64,000 nt of DNA from Pseudomonadota bacterium (GTDB taxonomy: Bacteria > Pseudomonadota > Gammaproteobacteria > Burkholderiales > Burkholderiaceae_C), in contig JAFEEG010000007.1 in assembly GCA_018241225.1 (NCBI GenBank), positions 62,001-126,000 of the forward strand, read 5' to 3'. Every line of letters begins with the position of its first letter. Position 1 is the stretch's first letter. A program made the translations under genes and the position numbers. Below, one piece after another: positions 9,439 to 17,531 of this stretch. The notes below the pieces were generated by a model. It did not search any database and was not told where the DNA came from. It was given only the letters and a program-made list of their open reading frames with translations.

Positions 9439-9639
9439 ATGAACACCTATCCCACCGTCCGTCAGGCAACCGGCGTTGCGCGAACCCTCAGCAAGTTCTC
9501 TGAATGCACCATCGTGGTCTACAAGACCTCTGAGGCCAAGTTCGTGACGGCCCGGCCTGGCGATTCGGTCGAAGGCGTGATCGAAGGCGTCTACCGCAAC
9601 GGCTATCTCGTTCCCACACTGCTGACCAAGGCTCGCTGA
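9439..9639 (+). CDS. Small 66-residue protein of unknown function
   Basis: Starts MNTYPTVRQATGVARTLSKF and ends LVPTLLTKAR. There is no signal peptide or membrane segment; a central beta-rich stretch (CTIVVYKTSEAKFVTARPG) followed by VEGVIEGVYRNGYLVP suggests a small globular single-domain fold. No motif was recognised. Codon use is strongly GC-biased at third positions, like neighbouring genes, which supports coding. The start codon has only a weak ribosome site (GGGCCTCC), so an earlier in-frame start at 9343 cannot be excluded. The upstream 245 bases are unusually AT-rich and probably hold the promoters of this gene and the divergent membrane-protein gene. Confidence 0.6.
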   Translation: MNTYPTVRQATGVARTLSKFSECTIVVYKTSEAKFVTARPGDSVEGVIEGVYRNGYLVPTLLTKAR

Positions 9640-9722
9640 TTCGGCAACGCGCCGCAGCCTGTCGTCGTCAGGCCCGGCATGCTGGCGATAATCCAGGCTC
9701 TTTCAAGTCAAGGAGCGAATGA

Positions 9723-10547
9723 GTGGATCTGGTATTGCTGGCCAAGGCCGCGGTGATGGGCATCGTGGAGGGACTGACCGAGTTCCTCCCCATTTCTTCC
9801 ACCGGCCACCTGATCCTCGCGGGTTCGCTGCTGGGTTTCGATGACTCCAAGGCCAAGGTCTTCGACATTGCCATCCAGACCGGCGCCATATTTGCCGTGA
9901 TCCTGGTGTACTGGCAGAAGATCCATGCCACCGTGGTGGCGTTGCCGCGCCAGGCCAAGGCGCGGCGCTTTGCGATGAACGTCATCATCGCCTTCCTGCC
10001 CGCGGTGGTGCTGGGCCTGCTGTTCGGCAAGGTCATCAAGGAGCACCTGTTCACCCCGATGGTGGTGGCCTCGACCTTCATCGTCGGCGGCTTCGTCATC
10101 CTGTGGGCGGAAAAGCGGCCGCCCGGCTCGGTGCGCGTGGAAAACGTGGACGACATGACGCCCTGGGACGCGCTCAAGGTCGGGCTGGTGCAGTGCCTGG
10201 CCATGATTCCGGGCACCAGCCGTTCGGGCGCGACCATCATCGGCGGCATGCTGCTGGGCCTGTCGCGCAAGGCGGCCACCGAGTTCTCCTTCTTCCTGGC
10301 CATGCCCACGCTCATCGGCGCGGGTGTCTACAGCCTCTACAAGGAGCGGGCGTTGCTGTCCATGGCCGACTTGCCCATGTTCCTGGTCGGGCTCGTGTTC
10401 TCGTTCATCAGTGCCTGGTTGTGCGTGCGCTGGCTGCTGCGCTACATCTCCACCCACAACTTCATTCCGTTTGCGTGGTACCGCATCGCCTTCGGCATCG
10501 TGGTGCTGGCCACGGCTTGGAGTGGCGCGGTGGTCTGGGCCGACTGA
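9723..10547 (+). CDS. uppP: Undecaprenyl-diphosphatase UppP (BacA)
   Basis: Integral inner-membrane phosphatase that converts undecaprenyl diphosphate to the monophosphate lipid carrier used for peptidoglycan and other envelope polymers; its overproduction gives bacitracin resistance. The start is GTG at 9723, with AGGAG at 9711-9715; a nearby ATG at 9719 is out of frame. The 274-residue product has both signature segments, [16 protein letters not shown] (about residues 18-33) and [11 protein letters not shown] (about 160-170), which hold the catalytic Glu, Ser and Arg of the family, and about eight membrane spans. It is flanked by unrelated genes and is probably monocistronic. Confidence 0.97.
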   Translation: MDLVLLAKAAVMGIVEGLTEFLPISSTGHLILAGSLLGFDDSKAKVFDIAIQTGAIFAVILVYWQKIHATVVALPRQAKARRFAMNVIIAFLPAVVLGLLFGKVIKEHLFTPMVVASTFIVGGFVILWAEKRPPGSVRVENVDDMTPWDALKVGLVQCLAMIPGTSRSGATIIGGMLLGLSRKAATEFSFFLAMPTLIGAGVYSLYKERALLSMADLPMFLVGLVFSFISAWLCVRWLLRYISTHNFIPFAWYRIAFGIVVLATAWSGAVVWAD

Positions 10548-10591
10548 GCAAGGGGCCCGTCGGCGCGCGCAAGCGCGGCGGCGCCCAGCCC

Positions 10592-11785
10592 TCAGGCGCC
10601 CTTGCCACCCTGGCGCGCCTCTTCCAGCAGTTGCTGGATGACCTGCTCTGACTTCTCGTATTCGCCTTCACCAAAGTGGTGAAAGCGGATCCGGCCCTGC
10701 GCATCGATGAAGTAGTGGGCGGGCCAGTAGCGGTTGTCGAAGGCGCGCCAGATGGCGAACTGGTTGTCCACCGCCACTGGAAACTCGATGCCCAGCTCCT
10801 GCACGGCGCGCTTCACGTTGTCGATGTTCTTCTCGTAGGCGAACTCGGGTGAGTGCACGCCCACCACCACGAGGCCCTGGTCCTTGTACTTGCGATACCA
10901 GTCGCGCACGTAGGGCAGGGCGTTGCGGCAGTTGTAGCAGCCGAAGGTCCAGATATCGACCAGCACGACCTTGCCGCGCAGTTGCTGCGCGGTGAGCGGC
11001 GGCGAGTTGATCCATTCGACCGCACCCTGGAAGCCGGGCAGCACGCCCTCCACCGGCAGGCTCGGGCGTGCCGGTTCGCGCGCCTGCATCCTGTGCAGGC
11101 CCGGCACGACAAGCTTCTGTTCGAAGGCTGCCGTGCCCGCACGCTCTGACAGGCGGGCCAGAGCGCCGGTGTCCAGGCCAAGCGATATGGCCACCACCGA
11201 AGCCAGCACCGCGGTATTGAGCAGCGCCGACGCGCGCAGGCGGGAGAACAGGGCATCGCCAAGGCACAGCACCACGGCAAGCGAGCTTGCACCGCCCAAG
11301 GCGTAGCTCAGCAACAGCGAAAAGCTGTGCGCACTGGGCCCTTCGATCATTGCACTGCCGAGGATGAGGCCGAGTACCGGCCCGGCGCACGGCGCCCACA
11401 ACAGGCCGGTGGCAACGCCCAGCAGCAGCGCGCTGCCGGCCGAGCCCGTGTCGCTTGTGCGGCTCGACATCGTGGCGCCCAGCGCCACCGCCGGACGGGT
11501 GAGCCAGCTCGACAGTGCTGGCACGAGCAGCATCAGGCCGGTGAGCGCCAATGCGCCAAGCGCCAGCCAGCGACCGTATTCGTTGAGCCTCACGGCCCAT
11601 GCGCCAGCCACTGCGCCCAACGACGCCACGGCCGCGAAGGTCAGCGCCATGCCCGCGAGCAGCGGCAGGCCGTTGCGCATGAAAGGGCGGCCCGCGCGGG
11701 TGAAGACAAAGGGAATGACCGGGAGGATGCAGGGCGAGAGGATGGTCAGCACTCCGGCAAGAAAGGCAAGGACGACGATCAGCAT
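10592..11785 (-). CDS. CcdA-type thiol transporter fused to a TlpA-like thioredoxin (DipZ-like)
   Basis: Start ATG 11785, 397 residues. Residues 1 to about 225 form the six-span CcdA/DsbD-beta membrane domain, with one redox Cys in LSPCILP (Cys19) and the second in WAPCAGP. The C-terminal ~170 residues are a periplasmic thioredoxin-like domain with the CxxC site GCYNC (Cys283 and Cys286), followed by LVVVGVHSPEF and a FHHFGEGEY end. By family knowledge, such fusions pass electrons from cytoplasmic thioredoxin across the membrane to periplasmic disulfides, so this is a self-contained reductase for cytochrome c maturation, methionine sulfoxide repair or oxidative damage. It is shorter than mycobacterial DipZ, lacking the extra C-terminal carbohydrate-binding-like domain. 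It is divergent from the porin gene. Confidence 0.88.
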   Translation of the reverse strand: MLIVVLAFLAGVLTILSPCILPVIPFVFTRAGRPFMRNGLPLLAGMALTFAAVASLGAVAGAWAVRLNEYGRWLALGALALTGLMLLVPALSSWLTRPAVALGATMSSRTSDTGSAGSALLLGVATGLLWAPCAGPVLGLILGSAMIEGPSAHSFSLLLSYALGGASSLAVVLCLGDALFSRLRASALLNTAVLASVVAISLGLDTGALARLSERAGTAAFEQKLVVPGLHRMQAREPARPSLPVEGVLPGFQGAVEWINSPPLTAQQLRGKVVLVDIWTFGCYNCRNALPYVRDWYRKYKDQGLVVVGVHSPEFAYEKNIDNVKRAVQELGIEFPVAVDNQFAIWRAFDNRYWPAHYFIDAQGRIRFHHFGEGEYEKSEQVIQQLLEEARQGGKGA

Positions 11786-11926
11786 GAGGGAGCCTCGTTG
11801 GCGCGCCGCGAGCCGAGTGGCATCGCTGATGCCGCCTAGTTCGCGCCGCAGGACAACTTGGTTACATGCGCACCCTCGGTGATGATCGCAGCCACAACAA
11901 ACGCGCACATCAAGGAGGAGAGAACG

Positions 11927-12928
11927 ATGCGCCTGCGACCGGCCCTGGCCGTGCCTTTGCTTTTTCTGGCTGGAACCAGCGCCATGGCGCAATCCAGCCT
12001 CCAGATCGGTGGCCTGATCGACATCGGCCTGTACCGGGACACCAACAAGACCTGGCAGCTGGGGCCCATCCAGCGCAGCAACCTGGAGTTCAGTGGTACC
12101 GAAGACCTGGGCGGTGGCCTGGCCGCCACCTTCAACCTGAACCTGCGTTTCGAGACCGACACCGGCCAGCTCGAGCAGGTGGGCAAGCCTTTCTTCCACG
12201 GCGAATCCACCGTCGGCCTCAAGGGGCCGCTAGGCAGCATCCGCCTGGGCCGTGCGCTGGACGCCATGGAAAGCCAGGACTGGAAGTTCGATGCCTGGGG
12301 CAACTTCGACCGCATCGCCTCACCCGCCTGGGACATCTGGCACTACAACTACCCCACCGATCCGCGCGGCAATGCCGACGGCACGCCCGAGTACGGACGT
12401 CTGAACAATGGCATGTTCTACGACTCGCCCAGCTTCAACGGCTTTGCGGTGCACCTGAGTACAGCGGCCAATGAGGACGTGCGGGGCCAGCCCACCGGCG
12501 CGAGCGGCGCCAACAACCCGCTGGTGCAGCCCTGGGGTGTTTCGCTCAACTACGACGGCGATGCCTGGGCCGCCATGCTGGCGCACGAGCGCAACAGCAA
12601 TGGGGACACCGATTCCTTCGTCGGCCTGCGTGCAACGCTGGGCGACCTGAGCGTGTATGGCGCCTGGGACCGCAGCGAGGCGCTGGCCTCTTCATCGGTG
12701 GCCAAGGTGCTGACGCTCAGCGTTCAGTACGTGCTGGGCAATGTCGCACTGCGGGGCGGCTGGGGCCGCATGGACCTGGACGGCGTGCAGGCCCAGCGCA
12801 CCATCGGCGCGGGCGTGTCCTATGCCTTTTCCAAGCGCACCAGCGTGTATGTCGACGTGGCCAGCAAGCGCTTCCCCGGCGACGACAACCGCAGCATGTA
12901 CGGCGTGGGCATGGCGCACGCCTTCTGA
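11927..12928 (+). CDS. Small Gram-negative porin
   Basis: Start ATG 11927 with a very strong ribosome site, AAGGAGGAG, six bases upstream. The 333-residue product has a cleavable signal peptide (MRLRPALAVPLLFLAGTSAMAQ) and the betaproteobacterial porin pattern: QIGGLIDIGLYRDTNK, RSNLEFSGTEDLGGGLAATF with the long family-typical strand-turn, GPLGSIRLGRALDAME leading into the constriction loop, and a C-terminal Phe (GVGMAHAF) that serves as the outer-membrane assembly signal. It should form a trimeric general or anion-selective channel. At 333 residues it is a little shorter than the common 350-390 residue porins. The preceding 140 bases contain the divergent promoters shared with the CcdA-thioredoxin gene. 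Confidence 0.92.
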   Translation: MRLRPALAVPLLFLAGTSAMAQSSLQIGGLIDIGLYRDTNKTWQLGPIQRSNLEFSGTEDLGGGLAATFNLNLRFETDTGQLEQVGKPFFHGESTVGLKGPLGSIRLGRALDAMESQDWKFDAWGNFDRIASPAWDIWHYNYPTDPRGNADGTPEYGRLNNGMFYDSPSFNGFAVHLSTAANEDVRGQPTGASGANNPLVQPWGVSLNYDGDAWAAMLAHERNSNGDTDSFVGLRATLGDLSVYGAWDRSEALASSSVAKVLTLSVQYVLGNVALRGGWGRMDLDGVQAQRTIGAGVSYAFSKRTSVYVDVASKRFPGDDNRSMYGVGMAHAF

Positions 12929-12944
12929 AGCCGCCCGTGCAGAC

Positions 12945-13745
12945 CTAGAGCATGTTGCGCAGCGAGGCCTCGACCGCGGCTGCAGTAGAGATGGGCTTTT
13001 CCATGGGAAAGAGATGCGTGCCGTCGAGCATGGTCATGCGGCCCTTGGTGACCTGCTGCGTCATCGTCAGGCCCACGCGCTTCATCTCCACCGACTGACG
13101 CCCGCCGATGAAGGCGGCCTTGCACTTGAGCGGATGCTTGCGCAGCAGCCCGCTGAGGTTGTGCGGCAGGGTTTCGTAGATGGCGGTTTCCACGTCCCGG
13201 TCGAAGCTCAGCTCACGCGCATCGTCGGAGTCGAATGTGCCGTGCTCGACATAGTCGCGCAGCACGCGCTCGTCCCAGTTGGCAAAGGCCTTCTTGCTGC
13301 GGAAATGCTCGAACACCGCCTCGCGGTGCTCCCAGACGTTCTTGCGCTTTCGGCTGATGGTGCCGGGCGTGATGCTCTTCATGAGCGGCGTGAGCTTGGT
13401 CAGCTCCAGCGCACCGGCGCGCCAACCGCCCAGGATGGGCGAATCGATGAGCACCACGCCGCGTGCCAACTCGGGGTGGCGCGCCGCGCACATCAGGCTC
13501 AGGAACCCGCCCAGCGAATGGCCCACCAGGAACACCGGGCCGCCGGCAAAGTCTGCGCGTTCGCGGGCAAAGTCGGCCAGCTGCTGCACCAGGTGCGGCC
13601 AGTTGTCGGTGACGGGGTACTTCGGGTCGTGCCCGAACTTCTCGATGGCATGGACGTCGAAGCCGCGGTTGCGCAGGCTGTCGAGCATCACGCGATAGGT
13701 GCTGGCGGGAAAGCTGTTCCCGTGGGAAAAAACAATAGGAGGCAT
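12945..13745 (-). CDS. Alpha/beta-hydrolase of unknown substrate
   Basis: A 266-residue cytoplasmic alpha/beta-hydrolase. The nucleophile elbow is GHSLGG with Ser77, the oxyanion region is IVFSHGNSFPAS near the N-terminus, and the catalytic His is probably His244 in DGTHLFPMEKP. The middle ~80 residues, Lys/Arg-rich (TPGTISRKRKNVWEHREAVF), form the variable lid. Similar proteins are annotated only as hydrolases or esterases; the substrate cannot be told from sequence. It converges on the porin gene with 16 bases between stops and lies upstream of the Anbu gene on the same strand with a 38-base gap downstream of its own start. Confidence 0.85.
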   Translation of the reverse strand: MPPIVFSHGNSFPASTYRVMLDSLRNRGFDVHAIEKFGHDPKYPVTDNWPHLVQQLADFARERADFAGGPVFLVGHSLGGFLSLMCAARHPELARGVVLIDSPILGGWRAGALELTKLTPLMKSITPGTISRKRKNVWEHREAVFEHFRSKKAFANWDERVLRDYVEHGTFDSDDARELSFDRDVETAIYETLPHNLSGLLRKHPLKCKAAFIGGRQSVEMKRVGLTMTQQVTKGRMTMLDGTHLFPMEKPISTAAAVEASLRNML

Positions 13746-13783
13746 GGAAGAAGGACACGGCGCCGTGCGCCATGTTCCCCTCT

Positions 13784-14611
13784 CTAGATCAATTTTTCGT
13801 CAGGGGTCGAGATCTTGCGCAGGGCGCCGTGGCGTGTGGCCGGCATGCGCAGCGGGTGCTGGGTAAAGCTCTCGTCCCACACCGGGTCCTCGATGCTGTC
13901 GAACACCTCGCGCAGCTTCTGGCCCCAGCTGTTGTGCAGCATGCGGTAGTAGGGGTTCTCGGCGTCGATGCAGATCACGCGGTCGGTCTGCAGCGAGTTG
14001 GCCTCGTACACCACCAGGTCCAGCGGCAGGCCCACGGACAGGTTGGACTTCATGGTCGAGTCCATCGACACCAGCGCGCACTTGGCCGCTTCGTCCAGCG
14101 GCGTGTCGGGCGTGAGCACGCGGTCGAGCACCGGCTTGCCGTACTTGGATTCGCCCACCTGGAAGTAGGGCGTCTCGGTGGTGGCCTCGATGAAGTTGCC
14201 GGCCGAGTAGACCAGGAACAGGCGCATGCCCTCGCCCTTGACCTGTCCGCCGAAGATGAAGGACACGTTGAACTCCAGCCCCGCCTGCTTGAGCGAAGCC
14301 GCGTCGCGCTCGTACACATGGCGCACCGCCGAGCCCAGCACGCGCGCTGCATCGAACATGCTCGGGGCGTTCCAGATGGTGATGGGCGGGCCGTCTTCGG
14401 TCTCGCGCAACTCCTCGATCTGCAGGATTTCGCGCACCGACTGCGAGATGCTCAGGTTGCCCGCCGACAGCAGCACCATGAAGCGATCGCCCGGCTGCTC
14501 GTAGACGATCATCTTGCGAAAGGTGCTGATGTGGTCCACGCCCGCATTGGTGCGCGAATCCGACAGGAACACCAGGCCGGCGTTGAGTTTGATGCCTACG
14601 CAGTACGTCAT
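13784..14611 (-). CDS. Proteasome-like peptidase of the Anbu (ancestral beta-subunit) family
   Basis: The 275-residue product begins MTYCVGIKLNAGLVFLSDSR, the hallmark of bacterial Anbu proteins, relatives of proteasome beta subunits and HslV. Thr2 becomes the N-terminal nucleophile after Met removal; the supporting Asp (SDSRTNAG, Asp18) and Lys (FRKMIVYE, Lys33) are both in place, so the catalytic set is intact. Length fits the family (about 240-275). Published Anbu structures show open helical or ring-like assemblies; the substrates are uncertain. Anbu genes usually sit beside alpha-E, circularly permuted ATP-grasp and transglutaminase-like genes. None of these is here: the neighbours are mutS and a hydrolase. 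Confidence 0.9.
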   Translation of the reverse strand: MTYCVGIKLNAGLVFLSDSRTNAGVDHISTFRKMIVYEQPGDRFMVLLSAGNLSISQSVREILQIEELRETEDGPPITIWNAPSMFDAARVLGSAVRHVYERDAASLKQAGLEFNVSFIFGGQVKGEGMRLFLVYSAGNFIEATTETPYFQVGESKYGKPVLDRVLTPDTPLDEAAKCALVSMDSTMKSNLSVGLPLDLVVYEANSLQTDRVICIDAENPYYRMLHNSWGQKLREVFDSIEDPVWDESFTQHPLRMPATRHGALRKISTPDEKLI

Positions 14612-14658
14612 GGGGCTGGTGCTTTGTTGTTGGAGTGGGTTGTTTGCCGGTTTCACTG

Positions 14659-17298
14659 CTACTGCTGCTTTTGCTCGCGTCGGCCCAGCTTCTGCAAGGC
14701 GTAGAGCGCGTCCAACGCCTCCCTGGGGCTCATCGCATCGGGGTCGAGCGCGGCCAGCGCCGATTCTACGGCGCTGGGTGCCGCGGCCTCCTGCACCGGA
14801 GGCGGCGCAAACAGGTCGACCTGTGCCCTCGATTCGCTTTGCTGCGCCTCCAGCGCGCCCAGCGCCTTCTGCGCGTGGTTGACCACCGCGGCCGGCATGC
14901 CGGCCAGGCGCGCCACCTGGATGCCGTAGCTGCGGCTGGCTGGCCCCGCCTGCATCTCGTGCAGGAAGACGATGTCTCGCCCGGCCTCGGTGGCGCTCAC
15001 GTGCATGTTCACCGCCTGGCGGTGCTCGGCCGGAAATTCCGTGAGCTCGAAGTAGTGCGTGGCAAAGAGCGTGAAGGCGCGCGAGCGGTCGTGCAGGTAG
15101 GCCGCGATGCCGGCGGCCAGCGCCAGCCCGTCGAAGGTGCTGGTGCCGCGGCCGATCTCGTCCATGAGCACCAGCGACTGCGCGCTGGCGCTGTGCAGGA
15201 TCTGCGCCGCCTCGGTCATCTCCAGCATGAAGGTGGATTGCGCATTGGCCAGGTCGTCGGCCGCGCCGATGCGGGTGTGGATGGCGTCGATCGGGCCCAG
15301 CCGGCATTCGGCCGCCGGCACGCACGAGCCCATGGAGGCCAGCAGCACGATGATGGCGATCTGCCGCATGTAGGTCGACTTGCCGCCCATGTTGGGCCCG
15401 GTGATGACCTGCATGCGCTGCTGTGGCGACAGGCGCGTGTCGTTGGCGATGAAGTTGCCGGCGGATTTTTCGGCCAGGCGTGCCTCGACCACCGGGTGAC
15501 GGCCCTGGACGATCTCGATGCACGGATGCGCCACGAATTCGGGCGCGTTCCAGTTCAGTGTGTGGGCCCGCTCGGCCAGCGCGCACAGCGCGTCGAGCGA
15601 CGCAATGGCGAAGGCCACGCTCGTGAGCGGCTGCACATAGGGCTGGAGTGCGTCCAGCAGCTGGTCGTACAGCCACTTTTCGCGCGCCAGGGAACGGTCT
15701 TGCGCCGACAGGGCCTTGTCCTCGAAGGACTTGAGCTCGGGCGTGATGAAGCGCTCGGCGTTCTTGAGCGTCTGGCGGCGGCGATAGTCGTCGGGCACCT
15801 TCGAGAGCGCGCTTTGGGTCACCTCGATGTAGAAGCCGTGCACGCGGTTGAACTGCACCCGCAGGTTGGCAATGCCGGTGCGCTCGCGCTCGCGCACTTC
15901 CAGCTGCAGCAGGAAGGCGTCGCAGTTCTCGCCGATGGCGCGCAGCTCATCGAGTTCGGCATCGAAGCCTTCCGCGATCACGCCGCCGTCGCGCACCAGT
16001 GCGGCGGGCTCGGGCTTCAGCGCGCGGGCCAGCAGCTCGGCGCAGCCTTCGGGCGGCGACAGGTCTTGCGCAATGCGCTGCAGCAGCGTTGCGCCGTGCG
16101 GTAGCACCGGGGCCAGCGCGCGTGCCTTCTGCAGCGCCAGGCCCAGGGCGACCAGTTCGCGCGGCTTGACCTGGCGCAGCGCAATGCGTGCTGCAATGCG
16201 CTCCACGTCGCTGGTGGACTTGAGCTGCTCGCGCAACCCACGCCATTGGGGAAGTGAGGTGGCAGTGTCGCTCTGGCCCAGCGCCGCGATGGCCTCCAGC
16301 CGCTCGCGCGCGGCGCCGCGATCGCGCCGGGGCGTGAGCAGCCAGCGGCGCAGCATGCGGCTGCCCATGCCGCCCATGCAGGTGTCCAGCAGCGAGAAGA
16401 GGGTGGGGGCGGCTTCGCCGCGCAGCGTCTGCACCAATTCGAGGTTGCGGCGCGTGGTGGCGGGCAGGTCGATGAATTCGTCGTTGCGCTCCACCGCCAG
16501 GCGCTGCACGTGCGACAGGGCCCGGCCCTGCGTGTGTTCGGCATAGCCCAGCAGGGCCGATGCGGCGGCCTGCGCCTGCGCCAGCTCCTGCGCGTTCCAG
16601 GCGGACAGGGTGGCGGCGCCCATCAGCTCGGACAGGCGTCGCTCGCCCAGGCCCGTGTCGAACTGCCAGGCCGGGCGCACGGTGAGCGTGAACGGCGCGG
16701 CGCTGGCGGCGTTGCGCGCATCCTTCAGGCGCTGCTCGAAGGCGGGCGTGACTTCGGCGCTGTAGACCACCTCGGTGGGGCCGATGCGCGCCAGCCAGGC
16801 TTCCAGCTCGTCGGCCTCGAACTCGGCCAGGTGCATCTGCGCGCCGGTCACGCTGAGCCAGGCGGCGCCGCACAGGTTGCGGCTGCCCGCGTGCACGGCC
16901 AGCAAGAGGGCCTCGGTCTTGTCGCTGAGCAGCTCGGCCTCGGTCAGCGTGCCGGGCGTGACCACCCGCACCACCTTGCGCTCCACCGGACCCTTGCTGG
17001 CGCCCACCTCGCCGACCTGCTCGCAGATGGCCACCGATTCGCCCATCTTGATCAGGCGCGAAAGGTACGCGTCCACCGAATGGAAGGGCACCCCCGCCAT
17101 CACCACCGGCGCGCCGGCCGACTGGCCGCGCTGGGTCAGGGTGATGTCGAGCAGGCGCACGGCCTTCTCCGCGTCGGCGTAGAACAGCTCGTAGAAGTCG
17201 CCCATCCGGTAGAAGAGCAGGGTGTCGGGGTGGTCTGCCTTGAGCTGCAGGTACTGCTGCATCATGGGCGTGTGTGCAGAGACGTCCACTTTGTCCAT
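14659..17298 (-). CDS. mutS: DNA mismatch repair protein MutS
   Basis: ATPase that recognises base mismatches and small loops and starts methyl-directed repair with MutL. Start ATG 17298 ([20 protein letters not shown]) gives 879 residues, close to the family norm of about 850-880; an open frame continues 44 residues upstream without family resemblance. The mismatch-wedge motif [10 protein letters not shown] is near residue 30, Walker [15 protein letters not shown] near 650, Walker B and signature [12 protein letters not shown] near 730, and the helix-turn-helix/dimer tail [17 protein letters not shown] near 820. It lies upstream of the Anbu gene on the same strand, 47 bases apart, which makes cotranscription possible. 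Confidence 0.98.
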   Translation of the reverse strand: MDKVDVSAHTPMMQQYLQLKADHPDTLLFYRMGDFYELFYADAEKAVRLLDITLTQRGQSAGAPVVMAGVPFHSVDAYLSRLIKMGESVAICEQVGEVGASKGPVERKVVRVVTPGTLTEAELLSDKTEALLLAVHAGSRNLCGAAWLSVTGAQMHLAEFEADELEAWLARIGPTEVVYSAEVTPAFEQRLKDARNAASAAPFTLTVRPAWQFDTGLGERRLSELMGAATLSAWNAQELAQAQAAASALLGYAEHTQGRALSHVQRLAVERNDEFIDLPATTRRNLELVQTLRGEAAPTLFSLLDTCMGGMGSRMLRRWLLTPRRDRGAARERLEAIAALGQSDTATSLPQWRGLREQLKSTSDVERIAARIALRQVKPRELVALGLALQKARALAPVLPHGATLLQRIAQDLSPPEGCAELLARALKPEPAALVRDGGVIAEGFDAELDELRAIGENCDAFLLQLEVRERERTGIANLRVQFNRVHGFYIEVTQSALSKVPDDYRRRQTLKNAERFITPELKSFEDKALSAQDRSLAREKWLYDQLLDALQPYVQPLTSVAFAIASLDALCALAERAHTLNWNAPEFVAHPCIEIVQGRHPVVEARLAEKSAGNFIANDTRLSPQQRMQVITGPNMGGKSTYMRQIAIIVLLASMGSCVPAAECRLGPIDAIHTRIGAADDLANAQSTFMLEMTEAAQILHSASAQSLVLMDEIGRGTSTFDGLALAAGIAAYLHDRSRAFTLFATHYFELTEFPAEHRQAVNMHVSATEAGRDIVFLHEMQAGPASRSYGIQVARLAGMPAAVVNHAQKALGALEAQQSESRAQVDLFAPPPVQEAAAPSAVESALAALDPDAMSPREALDALYALQKLGRREQKQQ

Positions 17299-17403
17299 TC
17301 GAGAATCAATCGCTTGCAAGTTTCTTGCCGCCGGCTTCCGGGGCAAATCCAGCCCATTTTCGCTGGGTTTGGGCCTGATTCCTGAAGGCAAGGCGCCAAA
17401 CCA

Positions 17404-17420
17404 CCCCTCCCCGGGAGGGG
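17404..17420. repeat. GC-rich inverted repeat, copy 1
   Basis: Arms CCCCTCCC and GGGAGGGG are perfectly complementary about one central base, then GGCGCG. The same core with the same GGCGCG flank recurs at 35843-35863, and a related hairpin is at 23760-23782. It lies in the 233-base divergent region between mutS and the fused acyl-CoA dehydrogenase gene. Confidence 0.6.
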
Positions 17421-17476
17421 GCGCGAGCACTAACCCCGCGTAAGAACATCCGGCAAAGACCGGCCACCTTCGCTTG

Positions 17477-17494
17477 GCGTGCCCAAGGGCACGC
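17477..17494. repeat. Perfect inverted repeat upstream of the catabolic block
   Basis: GCGTGCCC AA GGGCACGC, eight-base arms with a two-base centre, about 40 bases before the ATG of the fused acyl-CoA dehydrogenase gene. Position and symmetry would suit a regulator binding site; a hairpin in the leader is the alternative. No factor can be assigned. Confidence 0.4.
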
Positions 17495-17531
17495 GGCGTG
17501 GCCCCATCCTTTTCCGGAGATCTCGACGCTC

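Noticed and set aside
10548..10591. Terminator between uppP and the CcdA-thioredoxin gene
   Set aside because: GC-rich complementarity is scattered and gives no single convincing stem.
12741..14704. Plus-strand open frames opposite the hydrolase and Anbu genes
   Set aside because: Antisense shadows, rich in His/Gly/Arg, without motifs.
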